From NCBI RefSeq assembly GCF_002289575.1, contig NZ_NTGA01000004.1:62001-126000 (forward strand): DNA of 64,000 bases, given 5' to 3'. Shown here piece by piece: positions 52,556-61,600 of the stretch. The DNA is from Dietzia natronolimnaea. Its GTDB lineage: Bacteria; Actinomycetota; Actinomycetes; Mycobacteriales; Mycobacteriaceae. Positions within the stretch are counted from its first letter, which is position 1. The number at the start of each line of letters is the position of its first letter. Below the pieces are notes generated by a model. That model had not been told where the DNA came from. It did not search any database and saw only the letters and a list, made by a program, of their open reading frames with translations. The position numbers were made by a program, and so were the translations under genes.

Positions 52556-52796
52556 TCACGACCGGTTAGCAGACGAATCGGGCTCCGCTCAGCGAGTCCT
52601 CACCCGTCACACCGGGGCCCGTGCGTAGATTCTCGTGCGGGGCCCCGGTCGCTTGCGTGACCACCGGGTTCGGCCGCGGGAGGGGAGCCCGCGGACGGAC
52701 GGCGGATCAGGGCCCCGGGCAGAAGCTGTCCGGGTCGCGCTCGCGGCCCGTTCACCGAGACGTTCGGCGACGACGCGGCAAGGAAGAGAACCTCAC
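52556..52796 (+). promoter_or_regulatory. intergenic region between the two mycolyltransferases
   Basis: The 241-bp gap contains a terminator hairpin at 52611-52649, TAGATT within its loop (52625-52630) that may be a -10, and the ribosome site AAGGAAGAGAA at 52780-52790 for the next gene. The second gene therefore probably has its own promoter. Confidence 0.45.
52611..52649. terminator. hairpin between the mycolyltransferase genes
   Basis: Perfect ten-base arms ACCGGGGCCC (52611-52620) and GGGCCCCGGT (52640-52649) enclose a 19-base loop, about 55 bp after the first mycolyltransferase stop. Confidence 0.65.
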
Positions 52797-54788
52797 ATGG
52801 CGACCCCCAGCGCACACGCGAGCCCCCGCACCCGGTGGGCGTCCCTCCTGGCCGCCCCGCTCGTGGTGGGAATGGTGGGCTCGGGCCTCATCGTCCCTCC
52901 GGCTGCGGGCGCGCAGGAGACCCCGGTCCGGGTGACCCCGGCCCAGGAGACTCCCGCCCAGAGCTCCCCGGTCCAGGCCTCCCCGGCACAGACCGGTCCC
53001 GGCCAGGAGGACCCGGCCCGGGCGAACCCCGGGAACCGGGTGGACTCCCCCTCCCTGAGCGTGCCGACGACCCTCCCGACCGGAGTCCGCCTGGACAAGG
53101 TCGAGTGGAAGACGGCCAACCGGGTGGCACTGTGGGTGCAGTCCCCGGCCATGGAGCAGGCCATCCAGGTGCAACTCATGCTCCCGGCGCGGTGGAACGC
53201 CGAGCCGGAACGCACCTACCCCTCGCTGCTCCTGCTCGACGGCCTGCGGGCGCGCAACGACGCCAGCGGGTGGACCCTCGAGACCAAGATCTCCCAGTTC
53301 TTCGACGCCAAGAACGCGATCATCGTGCTCCCCGTCGGCGGCGAGTCGAGTTTCTACACGGACTGGGTCGCGGACGCCAACGGCTCGGCCTACCAGTGGG
53401 AGACGTTCCTCATGGAGGAGCTGCCGCCGCTACTGGCCCGCGACTGGCGGGTGAACGACAAGCACGGTGTGGCCGGACTGTCGATGGGCGGCACGGCCGC
53501 CATGATGCTCTCGCAGCGCTACCCGGACTACTTCCAGTTCGCGGCGAGCTACTCGGGCTTCCTCGACACCACGAGCTTCGGCATGCCCGAGGCCATCAAG
53601 GTGGCCATGCAGGACGCCGGCGGGTATCAGGCGGAGAGCATGTGGGGACCCCTCGGCTCGGCCAGGTGGCAGGAGCAGGACCCCAAGCTCCACGCGGACA
53701 AGCTCCGCGGCCAGAGCGTCTACGTCTCCGCGGGAAGCGGGAACACCGGTCCGTGGGATCAGCCGTCGGGGCTGCCGGACATCCCCACCAACTTCCCGGG
53801 CTACGGGCTCGAGCTGCTGTCGCGGATGACCACCCAGACCTTCGTCAACAAGGCCCGCGGGGCCGGCGTCGAGGTGACCGCAAACTTCCGGCCCTCGGGC
53901 ACCCACACGTGGCCGTACTGGCAGTTCGAGATGATGCAGGCATGGCCCCAGTTCGCGGGCGCCGTCGAGATCGAGAACGTCGAGCCCCCGTGCGCGGCAC
54001 AGGGCGAGATCGCCCGGGTCGCCGAGCGTCAGCCCGGTCTGGGCCCCTGTCTGACGGGCGAGTACGATGTCAAGGGCGGCAAGGCCACCGACTTCCGCTT
54101 CGGCCGCGTCTTCTGGTCGCAGCAGACGGGCGCGCACTCGGTCCTCGGGGCCATCGGCGCCGCCTACCAGGCCGAGGGTGGACCCGACGGCCCGCTGGGT
54201 CTGCCCACCTCCGGTGAGACCACCACGCCCGACGGCAGGGGCCGGTTCACCCAGTTCCAGAACGGGGTCATCTACTGGTCGCCGACCACCGGGGCGCACG
54301 CGATCCGCGGGGCGATCCGGTCGATGTGGCAGGAGCGCGGCGCCGAGCGCGGCGACCTCGGGTACCCGACCACCGACGAGGTCACCAACCCGAACAAGCC
54401 CGGCGTTGTCCAGGGATTCCAGGGCGGCACCGTCTACTGGTCCTCCGCCACTGGCCCCAGGGTCGTCGAGGGCGCCATCCTGAGCACCTACCGGGAGGCC
54501 GGCGCGGAGAACTCGGAACTCGGGTACCCGACGACCGACGAGATCTCCCTGACCACGCGTGGCGGCGCCTTCAGTCGCTTCCAGGGCGGGGCGATCTACT
54601 GGTCGCCGCGCACCGGTGCGCACGCCATCCCCCGCGGTCCGGTGTTCGACGCCTGGGGCACGGTCGACTACGAGCGTGGCCGGCTCGGCTATCCCACCAG
54701 CGCGCTGCGCACCACCCGGGACGGCCAGGTCATGGAGTTCGAGGGCGGCCGGATCACGGTGACCGGCGGCCGGGCGGAGATCTCGTGA
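52797..54788 (+). CDS. mycolyltransferase with C-terminal LGFP repeats
   Basis: A 663-residue secreted mycolyltransferase. After the signal peptide (PLVVGMVGSGLIV, cleavage near AGAQE) come a Pro/Gln linker and an antigen-85 domain with nucleophile Ser229 (AGLSMGGTAAMML), LLDGLRARNDASGW and the His region SGTHTWPYWQFEMM. Residues about 415-663 hold four LGFP repeats (GPLGLPTSGE, GDLGYPTTDE, SELGYPTTDE, GRLGYPTSAL) that are thought to bind the wall. The layout matches corynebacterial Cmt1-type proteins. ATG 52797 has a strong ribosome site; the stop overlaps the next GTG by 4 bp. Confidence 0.95.
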   Translation: MATPSAHASPRTRWASLLAAPLVVGMVGSGLIVPPAAGAQETPVRVTPAQETPAQSSPVQASPAQTGPGQEDPARANPGNRVDSPSLSVPTTLPTGVRLDKVEWKTANRVALWVQSPAMEQAIQVQLMLPARWNAEPERTYPSLLLLDGLRARNDASGWTLETKISQFFDAKNAIIVLPVGGESSFYTDWVADANGSAYQWETFLMEELPPLLARDWRVNDKHGVAGLSMGGTAAMMLSQRYPDYFQFAASYSGFLDTTSFGMPEAIKVAMQDAGGYQAESMWGPLGSARWQEQDPKLHADKLRGQSVYVSAGSGNTGPWDQPSGLPDIPTNFPGYGLELLSRMTTQTFVNKARGAGVEVTANFRPSGTHTWPYWQFEMMQAWPQFAGAVEIENVEPPCAAQGEIARVAERQPGLGPCLTGEYDVKGGKATDFRFGRVFWSQQTGAHSVLGAIGAAYQAEGGPDGPLGLPTSGETTTPDGRGRFTQFQNGVIYWSPTTGAHAIRGAIRSMWQERGAERGDLGYPTTDEVTNPNKPGVVQGFQGGTVYWSSATGPRVVEGAILSTYREAGAENSELGYPTTDEISLTTRGGAFSRFQGGAIYWSPRTGAHAIPRGPVFDAWGTVDYERGRLGYPTSALRTTRDGQVMEFEGGRITVTGGRAEIS

Positions 54789-55276
54789 CGGCCAGGGCGG
54801 CGGCTCTCGGCGCGGCGCTCGTGGTGGCGGGCGGGATGCTCACCGCGTGCGGCGGAGGCGACTCGACGGTGTCGGGAGTCCCCGACTCCGAGACGATGGC
54901 CCCGCCCCCGGGCGGCGCCGCCACCTCGCAGGCCCGCGTCCCCGCCACCGAGGACTCGGGGCGGTTCACCGAGGCGCCGGCACCGGTGGGCTCGGACGCC
55001 CCGGGGTACACGGCCCCGGTCGTGGGGGCGCGGGAGCGTGGGTACCTCGCGGCGCTCGAGGCCCAGGACATCGAGACCGCGGAACTGTCCGACTCGCTCG
55101 TGGCCGCCGGCAACACGATCTGTCGGATCCGGACCACCGGCGGGGCCGCGGGGGAGACCACCACGATCGCCGACGCCGTGGCCGGGCAGATCTCGGTGGG
55201 CGGGTACTCGGACCGCGAGGTCGACGAGATCTCCCGGATCGTCGTGGACTCCGCGGCCGGGCAGCTCTGCCCGTGA
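54785..55276 (+). CDS. DUF732 lipoprotein
   Basis: A 163-residue lipoprotein: signal peptide with lipobox MLTAC (Cys22), a Pro/Ala/Thr linker, and a DUF732-like helical domain (GYLAALEAQDIETAELSDSL, VAAGNTICRIR, then EISRIVVDSAAGQLCP) whose two cysteines probably pair. The function of DUF732 is unknown, but the family is common in envelope loci of Mycobacteriales. GTG 54785 overlaps the mycolyltransferase stop as GTGA. A 17-bp tandem repeat begins at its stop codon. Confidence 0.85.
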   Translation: MTARAAALGAALVVAGGMLTACGGGDSTVSGVPDSETMAPPPGGAATSQARVPATEDSGRFTEAPAPVGSDAPGYTAPVVGARERGYLAALEAQDIETAELSDSLVAAGNTICRIRTTGGAAGETTTIADAVAGQISVGGYSDREVDEISRIVVDSAAGQLCP

Positions 55277-55341
55277 CACCGCTCGACCCCTGACACCGCT
55301 CTGCCCGTGACGCCGCTCTACCCCTGACACAGCTCGACCCC
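55274..55341. repeat. 17-bp tandem repeat, four copies, spanning a stop codon
   Basis: Units of 17 bp start at 55274, 55291, 55308 and 55325 (type TGACACCGCTCGACCCC), each differing by two to four bases; a partial copy (GCAGCTCTGCCCG) ends the coding region just before. The first T-G-A is the stop of the DUF732 gene and each later unit repeats it. Confidence 0.82.
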
Positions 55342-55382
55342 AGACGCGCGTGCGCCCCGGGCGCCGCCCGGGGCGGTGAGTC

Positions 55383-56456
55383 GTGACACGTGCCACGACC
55401 GCCGGCGGAACCCGGCGGCCCCGTGGCGCGTTGGACCTGTCGTCGGCCGCCCGCGGACTCGTGTCGGGCGCCCGGGAAGGAGTTCGTATCGTGGCTCGTG
55501 GATCGCGTCGTGGAGGTGGCCGCCGTCTCGGGTGCTCGCTCGGAGCGCTCGTCATGGTGGTCCTGCTGGTGCTGGGGATCGGCTGGTGGATCGGTGACCG
55601 GGGACTGCCGACGGGTCCGGACGGCCCGCTGCCCGGCCCGGCGGAGCCGGAGCTGACCCAGCCCGCGGATTGCCCCGACGTGCAGATGATCGCCGTGCCG
55701 GGCACCTGGGAGAGCAGCCCCACCGACGACCCCTACGCGCCGTCGTTCCTGCCCAACGCGCTGCTCAAGACCATCACGGACCCGCTGGGGGAGCAGTACC
55801 CCGCCGAGCGCCTGGAGGTCTTCACGGTCCCGTACGTGGCACAGTTCCGGAACCCCCAGCGCCCCGACGAGATCACCTACGACCAGAGCCGGGCCGAGGG
55901 CACGGATCGCGCGCGCGCCGAGTTGGTCGCGGTCCACGACCGCTGCCCGTACACCTCCTACATCCTGCTCGGCTTCTCCCAGGGGGCGGTGATCGCCGGC
56001 GACCTCACCAGCGAGATCGGCACCGGCAACGGGCCGGTCCCGGCGGAGCTCGTCCGGGGTTCGGTCCTCATCGCCGACGGTCGGCGCCTGCCCGGCGAGG
56101 GCCAGTCCCCGGGGCTGTCGCCGGGGACCGGTCAGGGGATGGAGATCTCGCTCCAGCCGGTGACGGGCTTCACGCAGCTCATCGCGGGTGCCACCATGAC
56201 CGGCCCGCGGCCCGGCGGCTTCGGGGCGCTCGACGACCGGACCGCCCAGATCTGCGACTCCCGGGACCTCATCTGCAACGCCCCGCTCAACGTGGTGGAC
56301 GGGGCGGCCCGGTTCCAGGAGTTCGTCGCCAACAACGCCATCCACGCCATGTACGCGACCAACCCGGACGTCGTCATGGGGACCACGGTTCCGGAGTGGA
56401 CCATCGGACACGTGCGGGAACTCGTCGACGCGGCACCGGAGATCGCCCACGACTGA
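55383..56456 (+). CDS. cutinase-like Culp6 envelope lipase
   Basis: A 357-residue membrane-anchored serine hydrolase, counterpart of essential Rv3802c, a phospholipase/thioesterase of the outer envelope whose role in mycolate metabolism is known mainly by phenotype. An N-terminal basic part and membrane helix (about 53-70, ALVMVVLLVLGIGWW) precede the cutinase domain: CPDVQMIAVPGTWESSPTDDP, nucleophile Ser199 in LLGFSQGAVIAGD, LICNAPLN, and the His in NNAIHAMYATNPD. PRPGGFGALDDRT is diagnostic of the Rv3802 subgroup. GTG 55383 is the first in-frame start; an internal one is possible. Confidence 0.93.
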   Translation: MTRATTAGGTRRPRGALDLSSAARGLVSGAREGVRIVARGSRRGGGRRLGCSLGALVMVVLLVLGIGWWIGDRGLPTGPDGPLPGPAEPELTQPADCPDVQMIAVPGTWESSPTDDPYAPSFLPNALLKTITDPLGEQYPAERLEVFTVPYVAQFRNPQRPDEITYDQSRAEGTDRARAELVAVHDRCPYTSYILLGFSQGAVIAGDLTSEIGTGNGPVPAELVRGSVLIADGRRLPGEGQSPGLSPGTGQGMEISLQPVTGFTQLIAGATMTGPRPGGFGALDDRTAQICDSRDLICNAPLNVVDGAARFQEFVANNAIHAMYATNPDVVMGTTVPEWTIGHVRELVDAAPEIAHD

Positions 56457-56540
56457 CCGCCCGACCGAGTACCGTGCATGGGCGCGACACGCCTGGCCGG
56501 GTCGAGGATTCGGAGTTCGGATGTGCGCAGGGGCACGCTG

Positions 56541-56546
56541 TAAGAT
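56541..56546 (+). promoter_or_regulatory. likely -10 element of fadD32-pks13
   Basis: TAAGAT preceded by CTG resembles an extended -10. A poor -35-like TTCGGA lies at 56516-56521. This 165-bp gap before GTG 56622 is the only sizeable gap between culp6 and accD4, so it probably drives the condensation operon. Confidence 0.45.
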
Positions 56547-56621
56547 CGACCAAGCTTGTCGCCCGGTATGTCCGAGGTCGGCGACGTCGACCATCCAGTC
56601 ATCGGTTCGGAACGGAGCAAC

Positions 56622-58568
56622 GTGGAGTTCGAGCAGTACCACGACGCCAGCGGGGCGATCGTCATCCCTGATCGCACCACCCTGGTCGACTTCGTCGAAT
56701 CCAACGTCTCCGCAGCACGCCGGGACCCCGCGGCGGACGGGCTGATCTACCGCTACATCGACTACTCGTCGTCGCGGCAGGGTGAGGTCGCCGAACTGTC
56801 GTGGTCGGACTTCGGGGACCGGCTCTACGCCATCGCCGCACGGCTGCAGCAGGTGGCGGAGCGGGGAGACCGCGTGGCCATCCTCGCGCCCCAGGGGCTC
56901 GACTACATCGTCTCGTTCTTCGCCGCCATCCACGCCGGTCTCACCGCCGTGCCGTTGTTCGATCCGGACGAGCCGGGTCATCACGACAGACTCCACGCGG
57001 TCCTCGGGGACTGCACGCCGTCCGTCATCCTCACCTCCACCGAGTCGGCGGCGGGGGTCCGCAAGCTCTTCCGCGACCTGCCCGCCCGGGAGCGGCCCCG
57101 CACGGTCGCCGTCGACGCGATCCCCGCCGAGCTGGGCTCGGGCTGGACCCGGCCCGATCTGGGTGCGGACGACATCGCCTACCTGCAGTACACCTCCGGG
57201 TCGACCCGCGTCCCCGCCGGCGTGGAGATCACGCACCGCAACGTCGTCACCAACGTCATGCAGCTCTTCGACGGGCTGGGCCTGACCCGCGCCTCCCGCG
57301 GCGTGACCTGGCTGCCGCTGTTCCACGACATGGGTCTGCTCACCGTGATCCTGCCGGCGATGGGCGGCGCCACGATCACCGTCATGAGCCCCCGGGCCTT
57401 CGTGCAGCGTCCCGGGCGGTGGGTCACCCAGCTCGGGGCGATGTCCGACGGCGACGGGGTCTTCGCCGCCGCCCCCAACTTCGCGTTCGAACACGCGGCC
57501 CGTCGTGGCCTGCCCCGGGAGGGCGAGTCGCTCGACCTCTCCGGGGTCACCAGCATCATCAACGGGTCCGAGCCGGTCACCCCCGCCTCGATGCGCGCGT
57601 TCAACGAGGCGTTCGCCCCGTACGGGTTGGCGCCGACCGCCATCAAGCCCTCCTACGGCATGGCCGAGGCGACGCTCTTCGTCTCCTCGCCCCGCAAGGA
57701 CGACGAGGCGATCGTCATCCACGTGGACCGGGAGGACCTCAACAAGGGCGTCATGACCGTCCTGGACCCCGACGCGGTGGAGGGCAACGAGGACGCCATC
57801 CCGCAGGTGGCGTGCGGGTACGTGGCCCCCAGCCAGTGGGCGGTGATCGTCGAGCCGGGTGTCGACGGGTCGACGGGCGAGCACGACGGCACCGGCCGGG
57901 AACTGCCCGAGGGCCGGGTCGGGGAGATCTGGCTCTACGGCACCAACGTCGGGCGGGCCTACTGGGGTCGGCCGGAGGAGTCCGAGGCCACGTTCGGCAA
58001 CAGGCTCACGGAGCGGCTCCCGGAGCACTCGAGGACGGTGCGCGAGTTCGGCACCGTCCCCGAGGACGCACGGTGGCTCCGCACGGGTGACTACGGCGCC
58101 TACGTGGACGGCCAGCTGTACATCACCGGTCGGGTCAAGGACCTCGTGATCGTCGCCGGACGCAATCACTACCCGCAGGATCTCGAGAACACCGCGCAGG
58201 ACGCCTCCGCCTCGCTGCGCCCGGGCTTCGTCGCCGCGTTCTCCGTGCCGGCCAACCAGCTCCCGATCGACGCCCGTAACGGCGCCGTGATCCCCTCCGA
58301 TGACTCCTCGGAGACCCTCGTGGTGGTGGGCGAGCGCGCCCCCGGTGCGGGGAAGGCGGATCCCGGACCCATCGCGGACGCGGTCCGCTCGGCGATCTCG
58401 GCGAGGCACGGGGTCACCGCGCAGGACGTGATCCTGGTCCCCGCCGGGTCCATCCCCCGAACCTCCAGCGGCAAGATCGCCCGCCGCGCCTGCAAGACCG
58501 CCTACGTCGGCGGGACCCTGCGGGGAGGCCACCAGCAGACGGCCTTCCCCGACGAGCCGGCGGAGTAG
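56622..58568 (+). CDS. fadD32: long-chain fatty-acyl-AMP ligase of mycolate condensation
   Basis: A 648-residue enzyme activating the meromycolic acid as acyl-AMP and loading it on the N-terminal carrier domain of Pks13. ATP-binding YTSGSTRVPAGVEITHRN, FFHDMG-type LPLFHDMGLLTVILPA, SYGMAEATLFVSSP, TGDYGAYVDGQ, the hinge GRVKDLVIVAGRNHYPQDLE and the final PRTSSGKIARRACK (catalytic Lys) are all present. It closely matches mycobacterial FadD32 (637 aa). GTG 56622 aligns best with that N-terminus and has GGAG at 56614; earlier in-frame starts at 56556 and 56568 would add about 20 residues. Confidence 0.95.
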   Translation: MEFEQYHDASGAIVIPDRTTLVDFVESNVSAARRDPAADGLIYRYIDYSSSRQGEVAELSWSDFGDRLYAIAARLQQVAERGDRVAILAPQGLDYIVSFFAAIHAGLTAVPLFDPDEPGHHDRLHAVLGDCTPSVILTSTESAAGVRKLFRDLPARERPRTVAVDAIPAELGSGWTRPDLGADDIAYLQYTSGSTRVPAGVEITHRNVVTNVMQLFDGLGLTRASRGVTWLPLFHDMGLLTVILPAMGGATITVMSPRAFVQRPGRWVTQLGAMSDGDGVFAAAPNFAFEHAARRGLPREGESLDLSGVTSIINGSEPVTPASMRAFNEAFAPYGLAPTAIKPSYGMAEATLFVSSPRKDDEAIVIHVDREDLNKGVMTVLDPDAVEGNEDAIPQVACGYVAPSQWAVIVEPGVDGSTGEHDGTGRELPEGRVGEIWLYGTNVGRAYWGRPEESEATFGNRLTERLPEHSRTVREFGTVPEDARWLRTGDYGAYVDGQLYITGRVKDLVIVAGRNHYPQDLENTAQDASASLRPGFVAAFSVPANQLPIDARNGAVIPSDDSSETLVVVGERAPGAGKADPGPIADAVRSAISARHGVTAQDVILVPAGSIPRTSSGKIARRACKTAYVGGTLRGGHQQTAFPDEPAE

Positions 58569-58655
58569 TTTCCGGGCCGCGTCACGGCACCACCGGTGCG
58601 CGGCGGCGACGGGCGAGCACACCGGACGAGACCCGATGGAAAGGCGATCCCCACG

Positions 58656-61600
58656 ATGGCACAGAGCGAGATGACGGTAGTAGAGCTCCGCGACTGGTTG
58701 CGGGGCTGGGTCTCCCGGGCCACCGGGCTCGACGTCGCCAAGGTGACCGACGACCGCTCCCTCGAGGAGTTCGGGCTGTCCTCCCGGGACGCGGTGACCC
58801 TCTCGGCGGATCTCGAGGACCTGCTCGGCCGTCCCCTGGACGCCACGGTGGCCTACCAGCACCCCACCATCGCCTCTCTCGCCGAGTACGTGGTCAACGG
58901 ACCGGCCGAGATCGACGAGCCCGGAGACCTCCACACCTTCCGCCACCGTGGGGCGGGGATGGAGTTCGACGTCGCCGTGATCGGCTTCGCCACCCGTTTC
59001 CCGGGCGGCGCGGACTCGCCCGAGGCCACCTGGGAACTGCTGTCCGAGGGCCGGGACGCCACCAGCCCGCGTCCGGCGACCCGCTGGTCCGAGTGGGCGG
59101 GTGACTCCTACGTCCAGCAGGTCCTGGCCGAGGCCCCGGACCGGGGCGGGTGGCTCGACGACTCCGAGGTGCGGGACTTCGACGCCGAGTTCTTCGGCAT
59201 GAGTCCCCGCGAGGCGGAGATGGTGGACCCGCAGCAGCGGCTCGCACTCGAGCTCACCTGGGAGGCCCTCGAGCACGCGCACCTGCCCGCGAGTGACCTC
59301 AAGGGCCACGAGGTGGGCGTGTTCATCGGTTCGTCGTCCAGCGACTACCAGGTGTTCCTCACCTCCGACTCCGCCGCCGCCTCCCCGTACGCGGTCACGG
59401 GCGCCTCCAACTCGATCATCTCCAACCGGGTGTCGTACACGTTCGACTTCCGCGGCCCCTCGATGACCCTGGACACCGCGTGCTCGACCTCCCTGGTCGC
59501 GATCCACGAGGCCGTCAACTCGCTGCGCCTGCACGAGTCCGACCTGGCCGTGGCCGGTGGCGTCAACATGATGCTGGCGCCCGCCGCCACCATGGGCTTC
59601 GCCAAGACCGGGGCCGCGCTCAGCCCCGACGGGCGCATCAAGGCCTTCTCCTCCGACGCCAACGGCATCTGCCGGGCGGAGGGCGGGGGACTGTTCATCC
59701 TGAAGCGCCTGTCCGAGGCCGAACGGGACGGGGACGTGGTCCTCGCCGTCATCAAGGGGTCCGCCGTCAACTCCGACGGACGCTCCAACGGGATGACCGC
59801 CCCCAACCCGGACGCCCAGGTGGCGGTGCTGCGCCAGGCGTACGCCGACGCGGGTGTGGACCCGAGGGACGTCGACTACATCGAGGCCCACGGCACGGGC
59901 ACGATCCTCGGTGACCCCATCGAGGCCACCGCGATCGGACAGGTGCTCGGCCGCGGCCGCGACGCCGATCGACCCACGCTGCTGGGCTCGGCCAAGACCA
60001 ACTTCGGGCACATGGAGTCGGCGGCCGGTGCCGCGGGCCTGGCCAAGATCATCCTCGGGATGGGGCACGACTCGCTCCCGCCCACCCTCAACTTCGCCGG
60101 CCCCAACCCGTACATCGACTTCGACGCCGCGCGGCTGAGCGTCGTCACGGAGAACCGGCCGTGGCCGCGCTACAGCGGCCGGGCGCTGGCCGGTGTCTCC
60201 GGATTCGGCTTCGGCGGGACCAACGCCCACGTCGTGGTGGCCGAGTACCAGCCCGCCCCGGTCCGGGCCGCTCAGCAGACCGATCCGCAGACGGTCGACT
60301 CACAGACGGTCGATTCGCAGGCGACCGGCGCCGAGGACACCGTCGCGCGGACGGCCGACGCGGGGGACACCGCCGCGACGGAGGCCGCCCCGCAGGACGA
60401 CGTGGCCCGCAGCGTCGCCGAGGCGGTCGCGCGCAACGCCGAGGTCCTCGCCACCACCGGCACGTCCGCCCCGGGCGCGGCCGCCACCGTCCTCGTGGTG
60501 TCCGGCTCGCTGCCGTCGCGCCGCAAGGCCACCGCCGGTCAGCTCGCCGACTGGCTCGAGGCGCAGGACGACTCCGTGGACCTCGGTGCCGTCGCGCGCA
60601 CCCTGGCCACGCGCAACCACGGCCGCTCCCGCGGCGCCGTCGTGGGCCACACCCGCACCGAGCTGGTCGCGGGGCTGCGCGCCCTGGCGGCCGGCGACCC
60701 CGGCCCCGGCGTCTTCAGCGCGGACGCCCCCGCCGGCACCGGTGACGTCTGGGTGTTCTCGGGCTTCGGTGCCCAGCACCGCAAGATGGCCAAGGAGCTG
60801 TACCTGTCCAACCCGCTGTTCGCCTTGTGCCTGGACGCGGTGGACGAGCTCATCGACTTCGAGGCCGGCTACCGGATGGTCGAGATGTTCCTCGACGACT
60901 CGGTCACCTACGAGGTGGAGAACGCGCAGGTCGGCATCTTCGCCGTCCAGGTCGCGCTGGTCGACACGCTCAAGGCGCTCGGCGCCAAGCCCGAGGCCGT
61001 GATCGGCCACTCGATGGGCGAGGTCGCCGCCGCCTATGCGGCGGGCGGGCTGAGTCTCGAGGACGCGGTGCGGGTGATCTGCGTCCGCTCGCGCCTCATG
61101 GGCGACGCCGAGCAGCAGGTCTCCGACGAGGACGCCGGCGCCATGGCGCTGGTCGAGTACTCGGCCGAGGAGATCGCGCAGATCATCGCCGACAACCCGC
61201 AGTTCGCCTCGATCGAGCCCGCGGTCTACGCCGCGCCCACCCACACCACGGTCGGCGGCCGCGCCAAGCCCGTGGCCGAGTTCGTGGCCTGGGTCGAGGA
61301 GCAGGGCAAGTTCGCCCGCCAGCTCCAGGTCCGCGGGGCCGGGCACACCTCCGACGTCGACATGCTGCTGGGTGAGCTCGCCGCCGAGATCGCGGGCCTG
61401 GAGCCTCGCGAACTCCGATCCGGCCTGTTCTCCTCCGTGGACAAGGAGACCTTCTACCGCGCCGGCCACGAGCCGATCCACGCCGAGGAGTACTGGGTCA
61501 AGGGCATGCGGCACTCGGTGTGGTTCACCCACGCCGTGCGCAAGGCCGTCGAGGCCGGGTACGTGACGTTCCTGGAGTTCGCGCCCAACCCGGTCGCCGC

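Noticed and set aside
54966-56456. Horizontally acquired island around the DUF732 gene and culp6
   Set aside because: Base composition and codon use match the surroundings and the order follows the conserved envelope locus.
54966-60230. Very long open frame (about 1750 codons) on the minus strand opposite culp6, fadD32 and pks13
   Set aside because: It is antisense to well-identified genes, has no domain similarity and reflects the strong third-position GC bias.
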